64,000 nt of DNA from NCBI RefSeq assembly GCF_004327355.1, contig NZ_QJUM01000022.1:1-64000 (forward strand), given 5' to 3'. Made by a program: the position numbers and the translations under genes. Under the pieces are notes generated by a model that had not been told where the DNA came from, did not search any database, and was given only the letters and a program-made list of their open reading frames with translations. This stretch comes from Phytopseudomonas dryadis. Its GTDB lineage: Bacteria; Pseudomonadota; Gammaproteobacteria; Pseudomonadales; Pseudomonadaceae. The first letter of the stretch is position 1. Each line of letters begins with the position of its first letter. This document shows positions 15,594-23,358 of this stretch, one piece after another.

Positions 15594-16904
15594 TCAGGGG
15601 GTGAGGGTCAGCCCGGTGAGATCCACGGGGCTGGTGCGGTGTTCGATCAGTTGGCTGAGCACCTGGGCACTGGCGGCGGCCAGGGTCAGGCCGAGGCTGC
15701 CGTGGCCGACGTTGAGCCAGAAATTGTCCAGGTGGGTGGCCCCAAGAATAGGTTTGCCATGGGCGGTAGACGGGCGCAGGCCGGCCCATTCGCTGGCATG
15801 CTGGTAGTCGCCAGCTTCGGGAAAGGTCTGTTGGCATTGCTGCTTGAGGGCGGCCATGCGAGCCGGGTCGACAGTCGCGTCCGGTGCGCCGATATCGACC
15901 ATGGCGGCCACGCGTAACTGATCGCCGAGGCGGGCGTAGACGATCTTGCGATCGAAGTCGGTGACGCTGACGTCCGGGCAGCGGCTGCTGTCATTCAGTG
16001 CCAGGGTCAGGCTGTACCCCTTGAGCGGATAGAGCTGCAGATCGATCCCCAGCGGGGCGGCGAGCATGCTGCTGGCATTGCCGGCGGCGAGGACGAAATC
16101 GTCCGCTTCCAGTGTTCCGCCACTGGCCAGCTGCAGCGCCTGAATGCGGCCCTGGTCGTGGCGTATGGCGCTCACGCAATCCTCGATGCGCTGGTAGCGG
16201 CCGCTGGCCCGGGCGGCCTGCTCCAGGGCCTGGCAGAACAGCTGGCAGTCGGCGGATTCGTCCGAGGCACTGAAAATGCCGCCGGCCAGTTGTGTGGCGA
16301 TGGCGCTCAAGGCGGGCTCCAGGGCCACGCATTGCTCTGCCGACAAGACCCGCTGCTCGTCCCCTTCCCTGACCTTGGCCGCGGCCTGGGCGAAACTGTC
16401 CGCCTGGCGATAGATCACCAGCTTGCCGTTGCGCCGCCAGGCGAAACCGTCGAGCCCGGCCTTGCGCCATTCTCCCAGCACCTGCTGGCTGTACAGCGCC
16501 AGGCGTAGCAGGTGGGCGCCGTTTTCCCGGTTCACCGAGCTGCGGCACGCCGCCAGGAACGACAGGCACCAGCGCCATTGGCGCGGATCCAGGCGCGGGC
16601 GGAATTTCAGCGGCGCGTCGGCGCCCTGCAGCATCCAGCGCAACGCCTTGAGCGGCACGCCGGCATCCGGCAGCGGCGAGACGTAGCGATAGCTGAGCTG
16701 ACCGCCATTGGCCAGGCTGGTTTCCTGGCCCGGCTGCGAATGCTTGTCCACCAGCACCACCGAATGACCTGCGCGCACCAGGGCGTAAGCCGTGCTCATG
16801 CCGATCACGCCGGCGCCGATGATGGCGATCCGTTTTTTGCCCGGCGATCCCGGCGGGCCGTCGCTGCGCGGCGTGCAGGCGTGCTCCTGGAGATGGGCTG
16901 ACAT
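15594..16904 (-). CDS. DadA-like FAD-dependent D-amino-acid dehydrogenase
   Basis: A 436-residue flavoprotein of the DAO/DadA family, expected to oxidise (D-)amino acids to imino acids that become 2-oxo acids. Start 16904 follows GAGG; an upstream in-frame ATG is unsupported. A 30-residue polar leader precedes the FAD-binding motif IAIIGAGVIGMSTAYALVRA, then LVDKHSQPGQETSLANGGQL, the block typical of DadA. Near the C-terminus WAGLRPSTAHGKPILG and NVGHGSLGLTLAA complete the FAD fold. It is the first gene of the RidA - TAXI - TRAP set and diverges from the LysR gene across 340 bp. Substrate preference is unknown. Confidence 0.88.
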   Translation of the reverse strand: MSAHLQEHACTPRSDGPPGSPGKKRIAIIGAGVIGMSTAYALVRAGHSVVLVDKHSQPGQETSLANGGQLSYRYVSPLPDAGVPLKALRWMLQGADAPLKFRPRLDPRQWRWCLSFLAACRSSVNRENGAHLLRLALYSQQVLGEWRKAGLDGFAWRRNGKLVIYRQADSFAQAAAKVREGDEQRVLSAEQCVALEPALSAIATQLAGGIFSASDESADCQLFCQALEQAARASGRYQRIEDCVSAIRHDQGRIQALQLASGGTLEADDFVLAAGNASSMLAAPLGIDLQLYPLKGYSLTLALNDSSRCPDVSVTDFDRKIVYARLGDQLRVAAMVDIGAPDATVDPARMAALKQQCQQTFPEAGDYQHASEWAGLRPSTAHGKPILGATHLDNFWLNVGHGSLGLTLAAASAQVLSQLIEHRTSPVDLTGLTLTP

Positions 16905-16987
16905 CGCGTACCTCGAAATCTGTGCAAGCCGGTAACGTACGGGCCGAGGCGCCGCTGGAGCCAATGAATAAATGACCATAGACTATT

Positions 16988-17009
16988 GCCAAAGGTTATG
17001 GGCTTTGGC
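16988..17009. promoter_or_regulatory. Candidate operator for the LysR-controlled operon
   Basis: A perfect 7-bp inverted repeat GCCAAAG (16988-16994) / CTTTGGC (17003-17009) with an 8-bp spacer, within a wider CCATA...TATGG pair. It is 84 bp upstream of the dehydrogenase start, in the only AT-richer stretch of the divergent region, a usual place for LysR activation sites. Assignment to this LysR protein is inference. Confidence 0.5.
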
Positions 17010-17084
17010 CGTTAGTGTCGTGTCAATCATGAAATGTCGGGCTCCCGTGGAAACCGTCTTGATCCCTGGCCGGCAGGGTTCGCC

Positions 17085-17172
17085 TGTAGGAGCGTCGACC
17101 CCGGCGCGATGCGCTCATGCTGCAGAAATCGCGCTATGGTCACGATTCGCCGCGGGGGCGCGGCTCCCGCAC
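17085..17172. repeat. REP-type inverted repeat in the LysR-dehydrogenase intergenic region
   Basis: GTAGGAGCGTCGACCCCGG at the left faces CCGCGGGGGCGCGGCTCCC at the right, with GATTCGCCGCG near the middle, the same family as 6437-6535. It lies between divergent genes rather than at gene ends, just upstream of lysR. The right end has lost the final TACA of the element. Confidence 0.6.
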
Positions 17173-17244
17173 GAATGTGGCAATGCTGCGTGCAGATACC
17201 GTGCGACCGACATTCGATCGGTGTCGCGACATTAGAGGGATGCC

Positions 17245-18144
17245 ATGCGTCTGCGTCATATCGAGATTTTCCAGGCCATCCTGCAGACCGGCTCGATTAC
17301 CGGCGCCGCCAACCTGCTGAACATTTCCCAGCCGGCGGCGACCAAGGCGCTGCAGCATGCCGAGGCGCAACTGGGCTTCGCCCTGTTCAACCGCGTGCGC
17401 GGGCAGTTGCTGGTGACCGCCGAAGCACGGATTCTCGAGCAGTCGACGGCGCGGGTGTTCGATGAGCTGCAGCGGGTCAGGCGCCTGGCCGGCAATTTGC
17501 GTGCCCATGGCGCCCAGGCGCTGCGCATCGTGGCCACGCCGAGCCTGGCGCAAAGCCTATTACCTAAGGTTATTCCCGCCTGGTGCGCGCGCTATCCCCA
17601 GTCCCCCTGCGAGCTGGCCACCCACCACACCCCCGAACTGGTGCAAAGCCTGTTGCTGCACGAGGCGGATCTGGCGCTGACGCTGCAGAACCCCAAGCAT
17701 CCCGGCCTGCGCATGCAGGTCCTGGCGCAGGCACGCATGGTGGTGATCGCGCCTCCGGGCCACTGGCCGGCCGCGCAACTGCGAGAGCCGTTGTCCATCG
17801 AAGCGCTCAGCGGCCAGCCGCTGCTGGCGCTGGATACCCGCGACGCGCTGGGGGGGCTGTTGGAGCAGCACCTGTCCGAGGCCAGCAGTGCGCCGACCAT
17901 CGTCGCCCGCGCGCAGACCTGGCAACTGGCCCGGGCGCTGGTAGCCGAGGGCATGGGTTTGGCGGTGGTCGACCCGCTGACCGGTTATGGCAGCGGCGCC
18001 GGCGTGCAGGTACGGCCGCTGTGGCCGGTGCTGCCGGTCAACCTGTACGCCATGACCCGTCTCGACGAGGGCGGCAGCGACGCCATGCAGCGTCTGCTGC
18101 AGATGCTCGGCGAACAGGCGCAGCGGATCATGCTGCCTAGTTGA
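17245..18144 (+). CDS. LysR family transcriptional regulator
   Basis: A 299-residue LysR-type regulator. The N-terminal winged helix-turn-helix is clear: IEIFQAILQTGSITGAA and LNISQPAATKALQHAEAQL. From about residue 92 (LRIVATPSLAQSLLP) comes the two-lobed effector-binding domain, with HTPELVQSLLLHEADLALT and GMGLAVVDPLTGYG. It is divergent from the dehydrogenase - RidA - TAXI - TRAP genes, the classic arrangement for a LysR protein activating its neighbour in response to the imported compound or a product. The intergenic region holds a candidate operator at 16988-17009. Confidence 0.93.
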   Translation: MRLRHIEIFQAILQTGSITGAANLLNISQPAATKALQHAEAQLGFALFNRVRGQLLVTAEARILEQSTARVFDELQRVRRLAGNLRAHGAQALRIVATPSLAQSLLPKVIPAWCARYPQSPCELATHHTPELVQSLLLHEADLALTLQNPKHPGLRMQVLAQARMVVIAPPGHWPAAQLREPLSIEALSGQPLLALDTRDALGGLLEQHLSEASSAPTIVARAQTWQLARALVAEGMGLAVVDPLTGYGSGAGVQVRPLWPVLPVNLYAMTRLDEGGSDAMQRLLQMLGEQAQRIMLPS

Positions 18145-18454
18145 GGACTGTCGGTTGACGCCGGGTTGCGTAGACCGTAGAGGGACGGAACATAGGACGT
18201 GGGCTCGTCACTTGCTGATCGCCAAGCGCCATCCGGGTGTAGGAGGTTGTGACCTCGCAGCGAATGGCGGCCATACCGCGAGATAGCGGGATGTGCACCA
18301 TCGCAGGTCGCCGTCGGTGTCAACCACACCCCCATGGGCGGCGAAGCATGCAGCAGGCGGCGAGTCAGCTCGGCTAGCGGTTGCAGTGCAACCCCGCGGC
18401 TCGGTGGGAGTGCACAAGCCGCTGGACGAGGCCGCCACCGCCGCCGCGACCAGC
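18145..18454. other. Intergenic region between LysR gene and the pilus cluster
   Basis: About 310 bp between the ends of two convergent genes. I see no gene, no clear terminator and no array. A stretch TGTAGGAGGTTGTGACCTCGCAG near 18239 starts like a REP unit but its mirrored half is missing. Confidence 0.5.
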
Positions 18455-18919
18455 TCAGTAGACCAGCCGTACGTCGAGCAGACCGGTGTAGCTGCCCGGG
18501 CGGTAGAGGCGATCCGCCCGGGTGGTTGCGTAGACCCTGTAGTTCCGCGTCGAGGTCGAGTATGGCGCCAGGCTTACACTGTCCGTGATGGCTATTCCGG
18601 TGCCACTGGGGTTGCCCCAGAGCTGGCGTTGATCGCTGGAAATGAACAACTGGTAAGCAATTTCGCCAGCGGCGCCCAGCAACCGCTGCTGGGTGGGGTC
18701 TTCGCTATCCAGGATAATCTGGTAGTCGATGTTCGCCGCGCTGGCATCGCTGTGGCAGACCACCGTCAGCGTTGCGCTGCTCGATTGTGCCTGGCCACCG
18801 CCTTCGATCTGGCCGAATACCAGGGGCGTCGTACTGATCGAGCAGTCATAGGCCTGGGCAGGCAGCACGGTGTGGCCGAGCGCGCTGGCGAACAGGCTGG
18901 CGATCATTCGCGGACTCAT
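18455..18919 (-). CDS. Spore coat U-type pilin, distal gene of a Csu-like pilus
   Basis: A 154-residue secreted protein of the SCPU (spore coat U / Csu pilin) family, the last gene of the chaperone-usher cluster. A signal peptide ends near PAQA, followed by YDCSISTTPLVFGQI with the first Cys; a second Cys (VVCHSD) would form the disulfide of the domain. YQLFISSDQRQLWGNPSG is the family's central block and YTGLLDVRLVY its closing strand. Its ATG overlaps the usher stop (ATGA). In the Acinetobacter Csu pilus the last gene encodes a two-domain tip adhesin over 300 residues long; this protein has one domain only, so it may be a second pilin or a reduced tip. Confidence 0.85.
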   Translation of the reverse strand: MSPRMIASLFASALGHTVLPAQAYDCSISTTPLVFGQIEGGGQAQSSSATLTVVCHSDASAANIDYQIILDSEDPTQQRLLGAAGEIAYQLFISSDQRQLWGNPSGTGIAITDSVSLAPYSTSTRNYRVYATTRADRLYRPGSYTGLLDVRLVY

Positions 18920-21261
18920 CGTCGCTCCCCCAAGTGGCAGGCCAATGGGCCGATCTCGGGAATCCGCTCGGCATCGGGCTGGTAATCGAAACGCGCGCGA
19001 CAGTCGGGCTCGCCTTCACGGCTGACCTGCACCTCGTTATGGGGGCCGAGACCTTCGATGAAGACTTCGCCGTCATACCCCACCGGTACCTGCACATCGC
19101 TACCGAGCAGCATCACCTGGCTGCCGATCGGCAATGGCTTGCCCCGAACATCTGTCAGTCGCAGAGTTGCGCCGTTGCGCTGGACGATGGCGAACCTGAC
19201 CAGCACGCCGGCGCGGTCGGCCGGTCGCACCTGCTGCTCGACTTGCGCCAGATTGGCGTTCATAGGCACATCGCCAGGCTCGATGGACAGCCGGTTCGAC
19301 TCGTAGGCACGCAGATCCTCGACGAACAACAAACCGTTATCGTCGGTGCGCCCGACGCGACGATTCTCCTGGTTCACGCCAACGCCGACGGCACCGTCGG
19401 TATCCACCAGGGCGAAGCTGTCGTCGATCCGGTTGGAGGCGAACAGGTGTCCGCCGATCAGCGTCACTGCGCCGCTGGCGGTGGCGCGCAGCGCGTTGCC
19501 GTCATCCGCTCGCTCGGTTTCCACGCCGATGCGGCCCCAGTCGGACTTGTAGCTGAGGGCGGCATTCTGCTGCTCGCGCTCGCCGCTCTGGCTGGCCAGA
19601 CGCCAGCCGATGTCGCCGCGCTGCACGGCGGTCTGTTCGGCCTGCACGCGGTTGTAGGTGCGCGAGCCGCTGCTGTTGCTGCTGGCGCTGAGGGTGCGGC
19701 GGTTGCCCAGGGGGAGGGACAGGCCGACGAAGAAACCGTTGCTGTCATGGTTCTCGAAGTCGCGAAAGGCGGTTACGAAGGCCGACAGGCTACCCGCCAG
19801 GCGCGTGCTGTAGGTGGCCGAGAGAACCGCACTGTCGATATAGCGCGGCGGTTCTTCGGCGTAACGGTAATCGCTGCCGTAGAAGCGATAGAGATTGACC
19901 CGCTTCTTCGCGAAGACCATGCCGAACGAGCCGAAGCGCCCCAGCGGGATGCCCAGGTTGGCACGCAGGGTGGTGCCTGGCTGGCTGTCACCAACGGCGG
20001 CGGCGATGTCGGTGAAGCCGTCGCTGGCCTTGAGAATGCTTGCGCCAACGCTGAGCCAGGGCATGTTGCGCGAAAAGCCCAGTCCGTATTGCCCGCCTCC
20101 GCGGCCCTGGTGCCGGCTCGCCGCCAGTGAACCGGAGAGCACGCCGAAATCCCCCAGCAGCCAGTTGCCACCGAGTCCGCCCATGGCCAGTCCCGGAGCC
20201 GCCTCGGCATGGCTCTCCAGGGTGGCCTGTGCGGACAGTCCGCGTCGATAGCTGAGTGAAGCGGCTCCCTCGGCGTAATCGTTGGAGCGCGACGCATAGT
20301 GGCGGCGCACCGCGCCAAGCTCCAGCGAGAGTGCGTCCAGGCCGGGACGCAGCAGTTGCGAACTGGTGTAGAACGGCAGGGTCTCGCTCGTCTGGCGGCC
20401 GCTGGCGTCCTTGATCAGCATCGATATGTCGCCGCCGCCGCTGACCACCGGCAACTGGTTAACCTCGAACGGACCGGGTTCCACGCGGCTGGATAACTGG
20501 CGTATGCCGTTGACGAAGACGTCCACCGAGGACGGCACCGCCACTTCGCCGCCGAGGCTGGGGCGGGGGAAGGTGATCAGATCCGGGCGCAGATCGAAGT
20601 TGGTGCTCAGCTGCACCCCGGCCAGGCGTACCGGGCGCGTCCAGCTCAGCCCGCCGTTGATGAAATCGCCGGCGTTGAAGGTGCGCATGCTTTGCGGATC
20701 CGAATAGCTGTAGGTGCTGTTGAGGCGGACACGGCGGTCGAAATAACGGCCGCTGACCTGCTCGGCGCTGTTTTCGAATACGCCGTAGGCGCCGAACAGC
20801 CGCAGGCTGGCGAGCAGGTTGCTGCTGTCGAACTCGCTGGAGCGGGTCGCCTGGGTGTCGTAGTTGAGCAGCGCACCGCTGGCGCTGGGCATCACTTCTC
20901 CGCCCCCGCGGGCGCGCGCTCGATTCAACTGCTGCAGCGCCAGGTCGCTTGTCGGCAGTTGCAGATAAAGCGTCTGGCTCGCCGGGTCGAGGCTGTAGCG
21001 CCAACCGGGTAGCGTGGCCAGGTCGAGCCGCTGCGCATTCGCCTCGGCAGGCAGCCTGATTCCCAGGCCCAGGAGTTGCGCGCGATCGGCGAAGAGCGTG
21101 CCGTCGATCTCGTCGAAAGCCAGCACCTGGTCGAGGTCGCGCCCATTGATGAACACCGCGAGCAGCAGCGGCACCGGCTCGCTGGCAGAGACGCTCTGCG
21201 CGATGTCTGGCAGCAGGCACAGCAAGGCGAGCAGGGGACGCAGGCGCCTATCGATGATCAC
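18916..21261 (-). CDS. Outer-membrane usher of a Csu-like (archaic) pilus
   Basis: A 781-residue fimbrial usher of the archaic sigma/Csu class, the outer-membrane pore that accepts chaperone-pilin complexes and assembles the fibre. A signal peptide (residues 1-26) is followed by an N-terminal chaperone-binding domain, then the 24-strand barrel with the plug region; SSVDVFVNGIRQLSSRVEPG and FEVNQLPVVSGGGDISMLIKD are usual usher blocks. C-terminal domains include ENRRVGRTDDNGLLFVEDL and GEVFIEGL. It is somewhat shorter than the Acinetobacter CsuD. Start overlaps the end of the chaperone gene by 14 bases and the stop overlaps the next pilin gene, so the cluster is tightly coupled. Confidence 0.93.
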   Translation of the reverse strand: MIIDRRLRPLLALLCLLPDIAQSVSASEPVPLLLAVFINGRDLDQVLAFDEIDGTLFADRAQLLGLGIRLPAEANAQRLDLATLPGWRYSLDPASQTLYLQLPTSDLALQQLNRARARGGGEVMPSASGALLNYDTQATRSSEFDSSNLLASLRLFGAYGVFENSAEQVSGRYFDRRVRLNSTYSYSDPQSMRTFNAGDFINGGLSWTRPVRLAGVQLSTNFDLRPDLITFPRPSLGGEVAVPSSVDVFVNGIRQLSSRVEPGPFEVNQLPVVSGGGDISMLIKDASGRQTSETLPFYTSSQLLRPGLDALSLELGAVRRHYASRSNDYAEGAASLSYRRGLSAQATLESHAEAAPGLAMGGLGGNWLLGDFGVLSGSLAASRHQGRGGGQYGLGFSRNMPWLSVGASILKASDGFTDIAAAVGDSQPGTTLRANLGIPLGRFGSFGMVFAKKRVNLYRFYGSDYRYAEEPPRYIDSAVLSATYSTRLAGSLSAFVTAFRDFENHDSNGFFVGLSLPLGNRRTLSASSNSSGSRTYNRVQAEQTAVQRGDIGWRLASQSGEREQQNAALSYKSDWGRIGVETERADDGNALRATASGAVTLIGGHLFASNRIDDSFALVDTDGAVGVGVNQENRRVGRTDDNGLLFVEDLRAYESNRLSIEPGDVPMNANLAQVEQQVRPADRAGVLVRFAIVQRNGATLRLTDVRGKPLPIGSQVMLLGSDVQVPVGYDGEVFIEGLGPHNEVQVSREGEPDCRARFDYQPDAERIPEIGPLACHLGERR

Positions 21262-21973
21262 TGACCACCAGCCATTGCCCGGTGCCGCCTGCCTGCGGTG
21301 GTAGCTGCAGATACACGCGTGCGCCGGGTCGCAGCGACTGCTCGCCGCCTTCGATTCGCCAGCGCCGCTGGCTGCCGGCGAGCAGGTAGGGCAGACCCTG
21401 GACGGCCAGCTTCAGCGGGCCGCCATCGGCCGCGCTCAACTGCAGGCCTGCGAGCTGCGCGTGGCGGAGACCGGCGTTCTCCGCGATCAGCACGCTGCCG
21501 GTGTCCTGGCGCTCGACACGCCAGCGCAACTGGGCGGTGCCTGGCGTCGCCGCCTCGGCGAACACGGGGACGGTCATGCGCAGGGCGATATCGACCTGAT
21601 TGCGGCTTTTCACCGGCAGCTGATCGAAGAACACCCGATAAGCCTGTTCGGCGGCCTGCGATGGCTGGCGCAGTTGCAGGCGGACGATCTGTGATTGGCC
21701 CGGCGCGATGCGGGCGAAGGGGGGGCTGACCGCCAGCTCCCCGGTTTTGTCGTACAGGTCGGCGCTGGCCGACTGCCGCCAGGCGAAGCTGCGAACCTGG
21801 ATCAGTAGCTCATCGTCGCCGTGATTGCTCAGGGTGAAGCTGGCCGAGCGTTGGCCGGCCGCCAGTTGCTGGCCGATCGGCACGATCTGCAAGGAAGGCG
21901 GCGCGGCCAGCAGCGGCAGGCTGAACGTCAGCGCGAGCACTGACGTCCAGGGTCGTATAAAGCGCACGGGCAT
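21248..21973 (-). CDS. Periplasmic pilus chaperone of a Csu-like system
   Basis: A 241-residue PapD-fold chaperone with a signal peptide ending near LLAA. The immunoglobulin-like N-domain carries SLQIVPIGQQLAAGQRSASF and the donor-strand G1 region with alternating hydrophobics SQIVRLQLRQPSQ, then the typical YRVFFDQLPV. The second domain follows from about residue 135. It should cap and fold pilin subunits in the periplasm and hand them to the usher encoded next. It begins 16 bases downstream of the pilin stop. Confidence 0.92.
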   Translation of the reverse strand: MPVRFIRPWTSVLALTFSLPLLAAPPSLQIVPIGQQLAAGQRSASFTLSNHGDDELLIQVRSFAWRQSASADLYDKTGELAVSPPFARIAPGQSQIVRLQLRQPSQAAEQAYRVFFDQLPVKSRNQVDIALRMTVPVFAEAATPGTAQLRWRVERQDTGSVLIAENAGLRHAQLAGLQLSAADGGPLKLAVQGLPYLLAGSQRRWRIEGGEQSLRPGARVYLQLPPQAGGTGQWLVVSDHR

Positions 21974-21989
21974 GATAGGAAAGCGGCTG

Positions 21990-22493
21990 TCAGTAATCGA
22001 TGCTGGCGACCACCGAGTCGCTGTAATCGCCGATGGAGGATTCTTGACTGGCTGCGATCAGCCCATAGACGGTGAGCGTCTGGGCAGCGCCATCGCCAGT
22101 GCCGTCGAGGGTATCGGTGCCGGGGGTGTTGCCCCAGGCGATGCCTTGCGCATTGGTCTGGAACAGCTGATAGGTCAGCGTGTCGGTGCCGCTTACACCG
22201 CCCGTCATCAGTCGCGCTTCGGCGGTGGCGCCGGTACCGTTGCCCATGTCGAGGCTGACCACGTAGGGGGCGGTATTGCTGCAGGTGACGGTGAGGTCGG
22301 CGGTCGCGGTGACGTCCGCCGCGCCGGTGTAAGCGGGGAACGCCAGCGGCGTGGCGGTCAGGGTGCAAGTGGCGGCGACGGTGGCGGTTACGGCGATGGT
22401 GGCTGTTTCGGTCGCCGCATGGGCGGTTCCGCCGAGAAGGGCGATGGCGAGTAGCGAAAGGGCGCTGGCGTTGAACGCACATTTGTAGGTCAT
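21990..22493 (-). CDS. Spore coat U-type major pilin of a Csu-like pilus
   Basis: A 167-residue SCPU-domain pilin, first gene of the cluster and probable main subunit. The ATG at 22493 is chosen because AAGGA lies nine bases upstream; an ATG nine bases earlier has no room for one. A signal peptide ends at GGTAHA. The mature N-terminus is Thr/Ala-rich (ATETATIAVTATVAA), which would serve as the donor strand, followed by TCTLTATPLAFPAY and a second Cys in LTVTCSN. YQLFQTNAQGIAWGNTPGT is the central block shared with the distal pilin. Upstream, 145 bp containing three inverted repeats separate it from the XRE/S24 regulator on the same strand. Confidence 0.87.
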   Translation of the reverse strand: MTYKCAFNASALSLLAIALLGGTAHAATETATIAVTATVAATCTLTATPLAFPAYTGAADVTATADLTVTCSNTAPYVVSLDMGNGTGATAEARLMTGGVSGTDTLTYQLFQTNAQGIAWGNTPGTDTLDGTGDGAAQTLTVYGLIAASQESSIGDYSDSVVASIDY

Positions 22494-22522
22494 GAGGGGC
22501 ATCCTTGACTGTCTGAAGTGGC

Positions 22523-22540
22523 ATCCACCGTGCGGTGGAT
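22523..22540. promoter_or_regulatory. Perfect 18-bp palindrome upstream of the pilin gene
   Basis: ATCCACCG-TG-CGGTGGAT, with eight-base arms, lies 30-47 bp upstream of the pilin ATG. Position and perfect symmetry fit a repressor operator or a hairpin in the mRNA leader. The adjacent XRE-type regulator is the obvious candidate to bind, by inference. Confidence 0.55.
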
Positions 22541-22577
22541 ACGTCTTTCTCAGGATGTCCGCGTCGCGTCTGCAGAA

Positions 22578-22606
22578 TTGGCCGAAATACCGGCAGAAAC
22601 GGCCAA
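22578..22606. promoter_or_regulatory. Inverted repeat TTGGCCG/CGGCCAA between XRE and pilin genes
   Basis: Seven-base arms 22578-22584 and 22600-22606 flank a 15-bp spacer. It is the middle of three inverted repeats in this 145-bp region and could be an operator or part of a terminator for the XRE gene. Confidence 0.45.
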
Positions 22607-22618
22607 CTTTCTCGGTGT

Positions 22619-22634
22619 GTCGCTCGCGAGCGAC
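22619..22634. promoter_or_regulatory. Perfect 16-bp palindrome after the XRE stop codon
   Basis: GTCGCTCG-CGAGCGAC begins four bases downstream of the XRE/S24 stop. It could be a terminator stem, but no T-run follows, so an operator is equally possible. Confidence 0.45.
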
Positions 22635-22638
22635 AGGT

Positions 22639-23358
22639 TCAGGGTTGCCAGCCGCAGTACCAGACCACCTTGCCGGCGACCTGCAGTGCGCTGCGCTGTT
22701 CGCGTGGCAGCGGGATATCGCGATATCGCGCACTGGCGCTGAGCAGCAGAAGGGAACCATCCGCCTGCACCTGCACACGTTTGACCTGCAGGCGCGCCGG
22801 GCCGATCTTCAGCAGGAACAGGCCCTCCTCCTCCAGGCTGATTCGCTGGGTGTCGATAAGCACCGTCGAGCCGGGTTTCAGCGGCTCGGGCAGGCGTCCG
22901 TCGCCCAACTGGATGGCGAGCAGAAACTGGCGCTGTTCGACGAGGCCGTGGGCCTGCAGTTCGGTACGACTCAGGGAAATGCTGTCGAGCGGCGCAAGGC
23001 CTTCGTTCCATGGCCCGGTTCCTGTCGAGCCCAGGCAGACGTAGCGCGGCACGCAGATAGAATCGCCAGCCTGGCCGGGCGCGGGAGACTGGCCTTGTAC
23101 GCCCGAAACGAGCCAGTCCAGCGAGACATTTCCGGCGGCGGCTATCGAACTGATCACCAGCAGACTCGGAGAGTTGATGGCGCGGATGTATTTGTACAGC
23201 TGTGTCTCATGAATGTTTGCCTTTTTAGCTAGGTTTCGCTTTCCGCCTAGCGAGTCAGCCAATTTTGCAATTCTTTCTCCCATTTCCTTTAAATTAAGTG
23301 AATTGATAGCTTCTTTTGAAGAATTACGCGGGGGAATATGTTCAGGATTTGAGCTCAT
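22639..23358 (-). CDS. XRE-type regulator with degenerate S24 (LexA-like) domain
   Basis: A 239-residue repressor-like protein with an N-terminal XRE helix-turn-helix (around NLAKKANIHETQLYKYIRA, residues 40-60) and a C-terminal S24/LexA-like beta domain. In S24 peptidases the catalytic Ser sits in a GDSM-type motif; here the aligned stretch reads LGDGRLPEPLKPGS, so Ser appears replaced by Gly, while a Lys in QVKRVQ remains. Self-cleavage is thus unlikely (inference from a motif comparison). The 5' part of the gene is clearly more AT-rich than its neighbours, a sign of transfer, and prophage repressors have this architecture. It lies upstream of and in line with the pilus genes, and divergent from the receiver-AraC pair. 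Confidence 0.8.
   Translation of the reverse strand: MSSNPEHIPPRNSSKEAINSLNLKEMGERIAKLADSLGGKRNLAKKANIHETQLYKYIRAINSPSLLVISSIAAAGNVSLDWLVSGVQGQSPAPGQAGDSICVPRYVCLGSTGTGPWNEGLAPLDSISLSRTELQAHGLVEQRQFLLAIQLGDGRLPEPLKPGSTVLIDTQRISLEEEGLFLLKIGPARLQVKRVQVQADGSLLLLSASARYRDIPLPREQRSALQVAGKVVWYCGWQP

Noticed and set aside
18164..18543. Similarity of GGTTGCGTAGACC in the intergenic region and in the distal pilin gene
   Set aside because: The shared piece is about 14 bases and the surroundings do not align, so a partial gene duplication is not supported.
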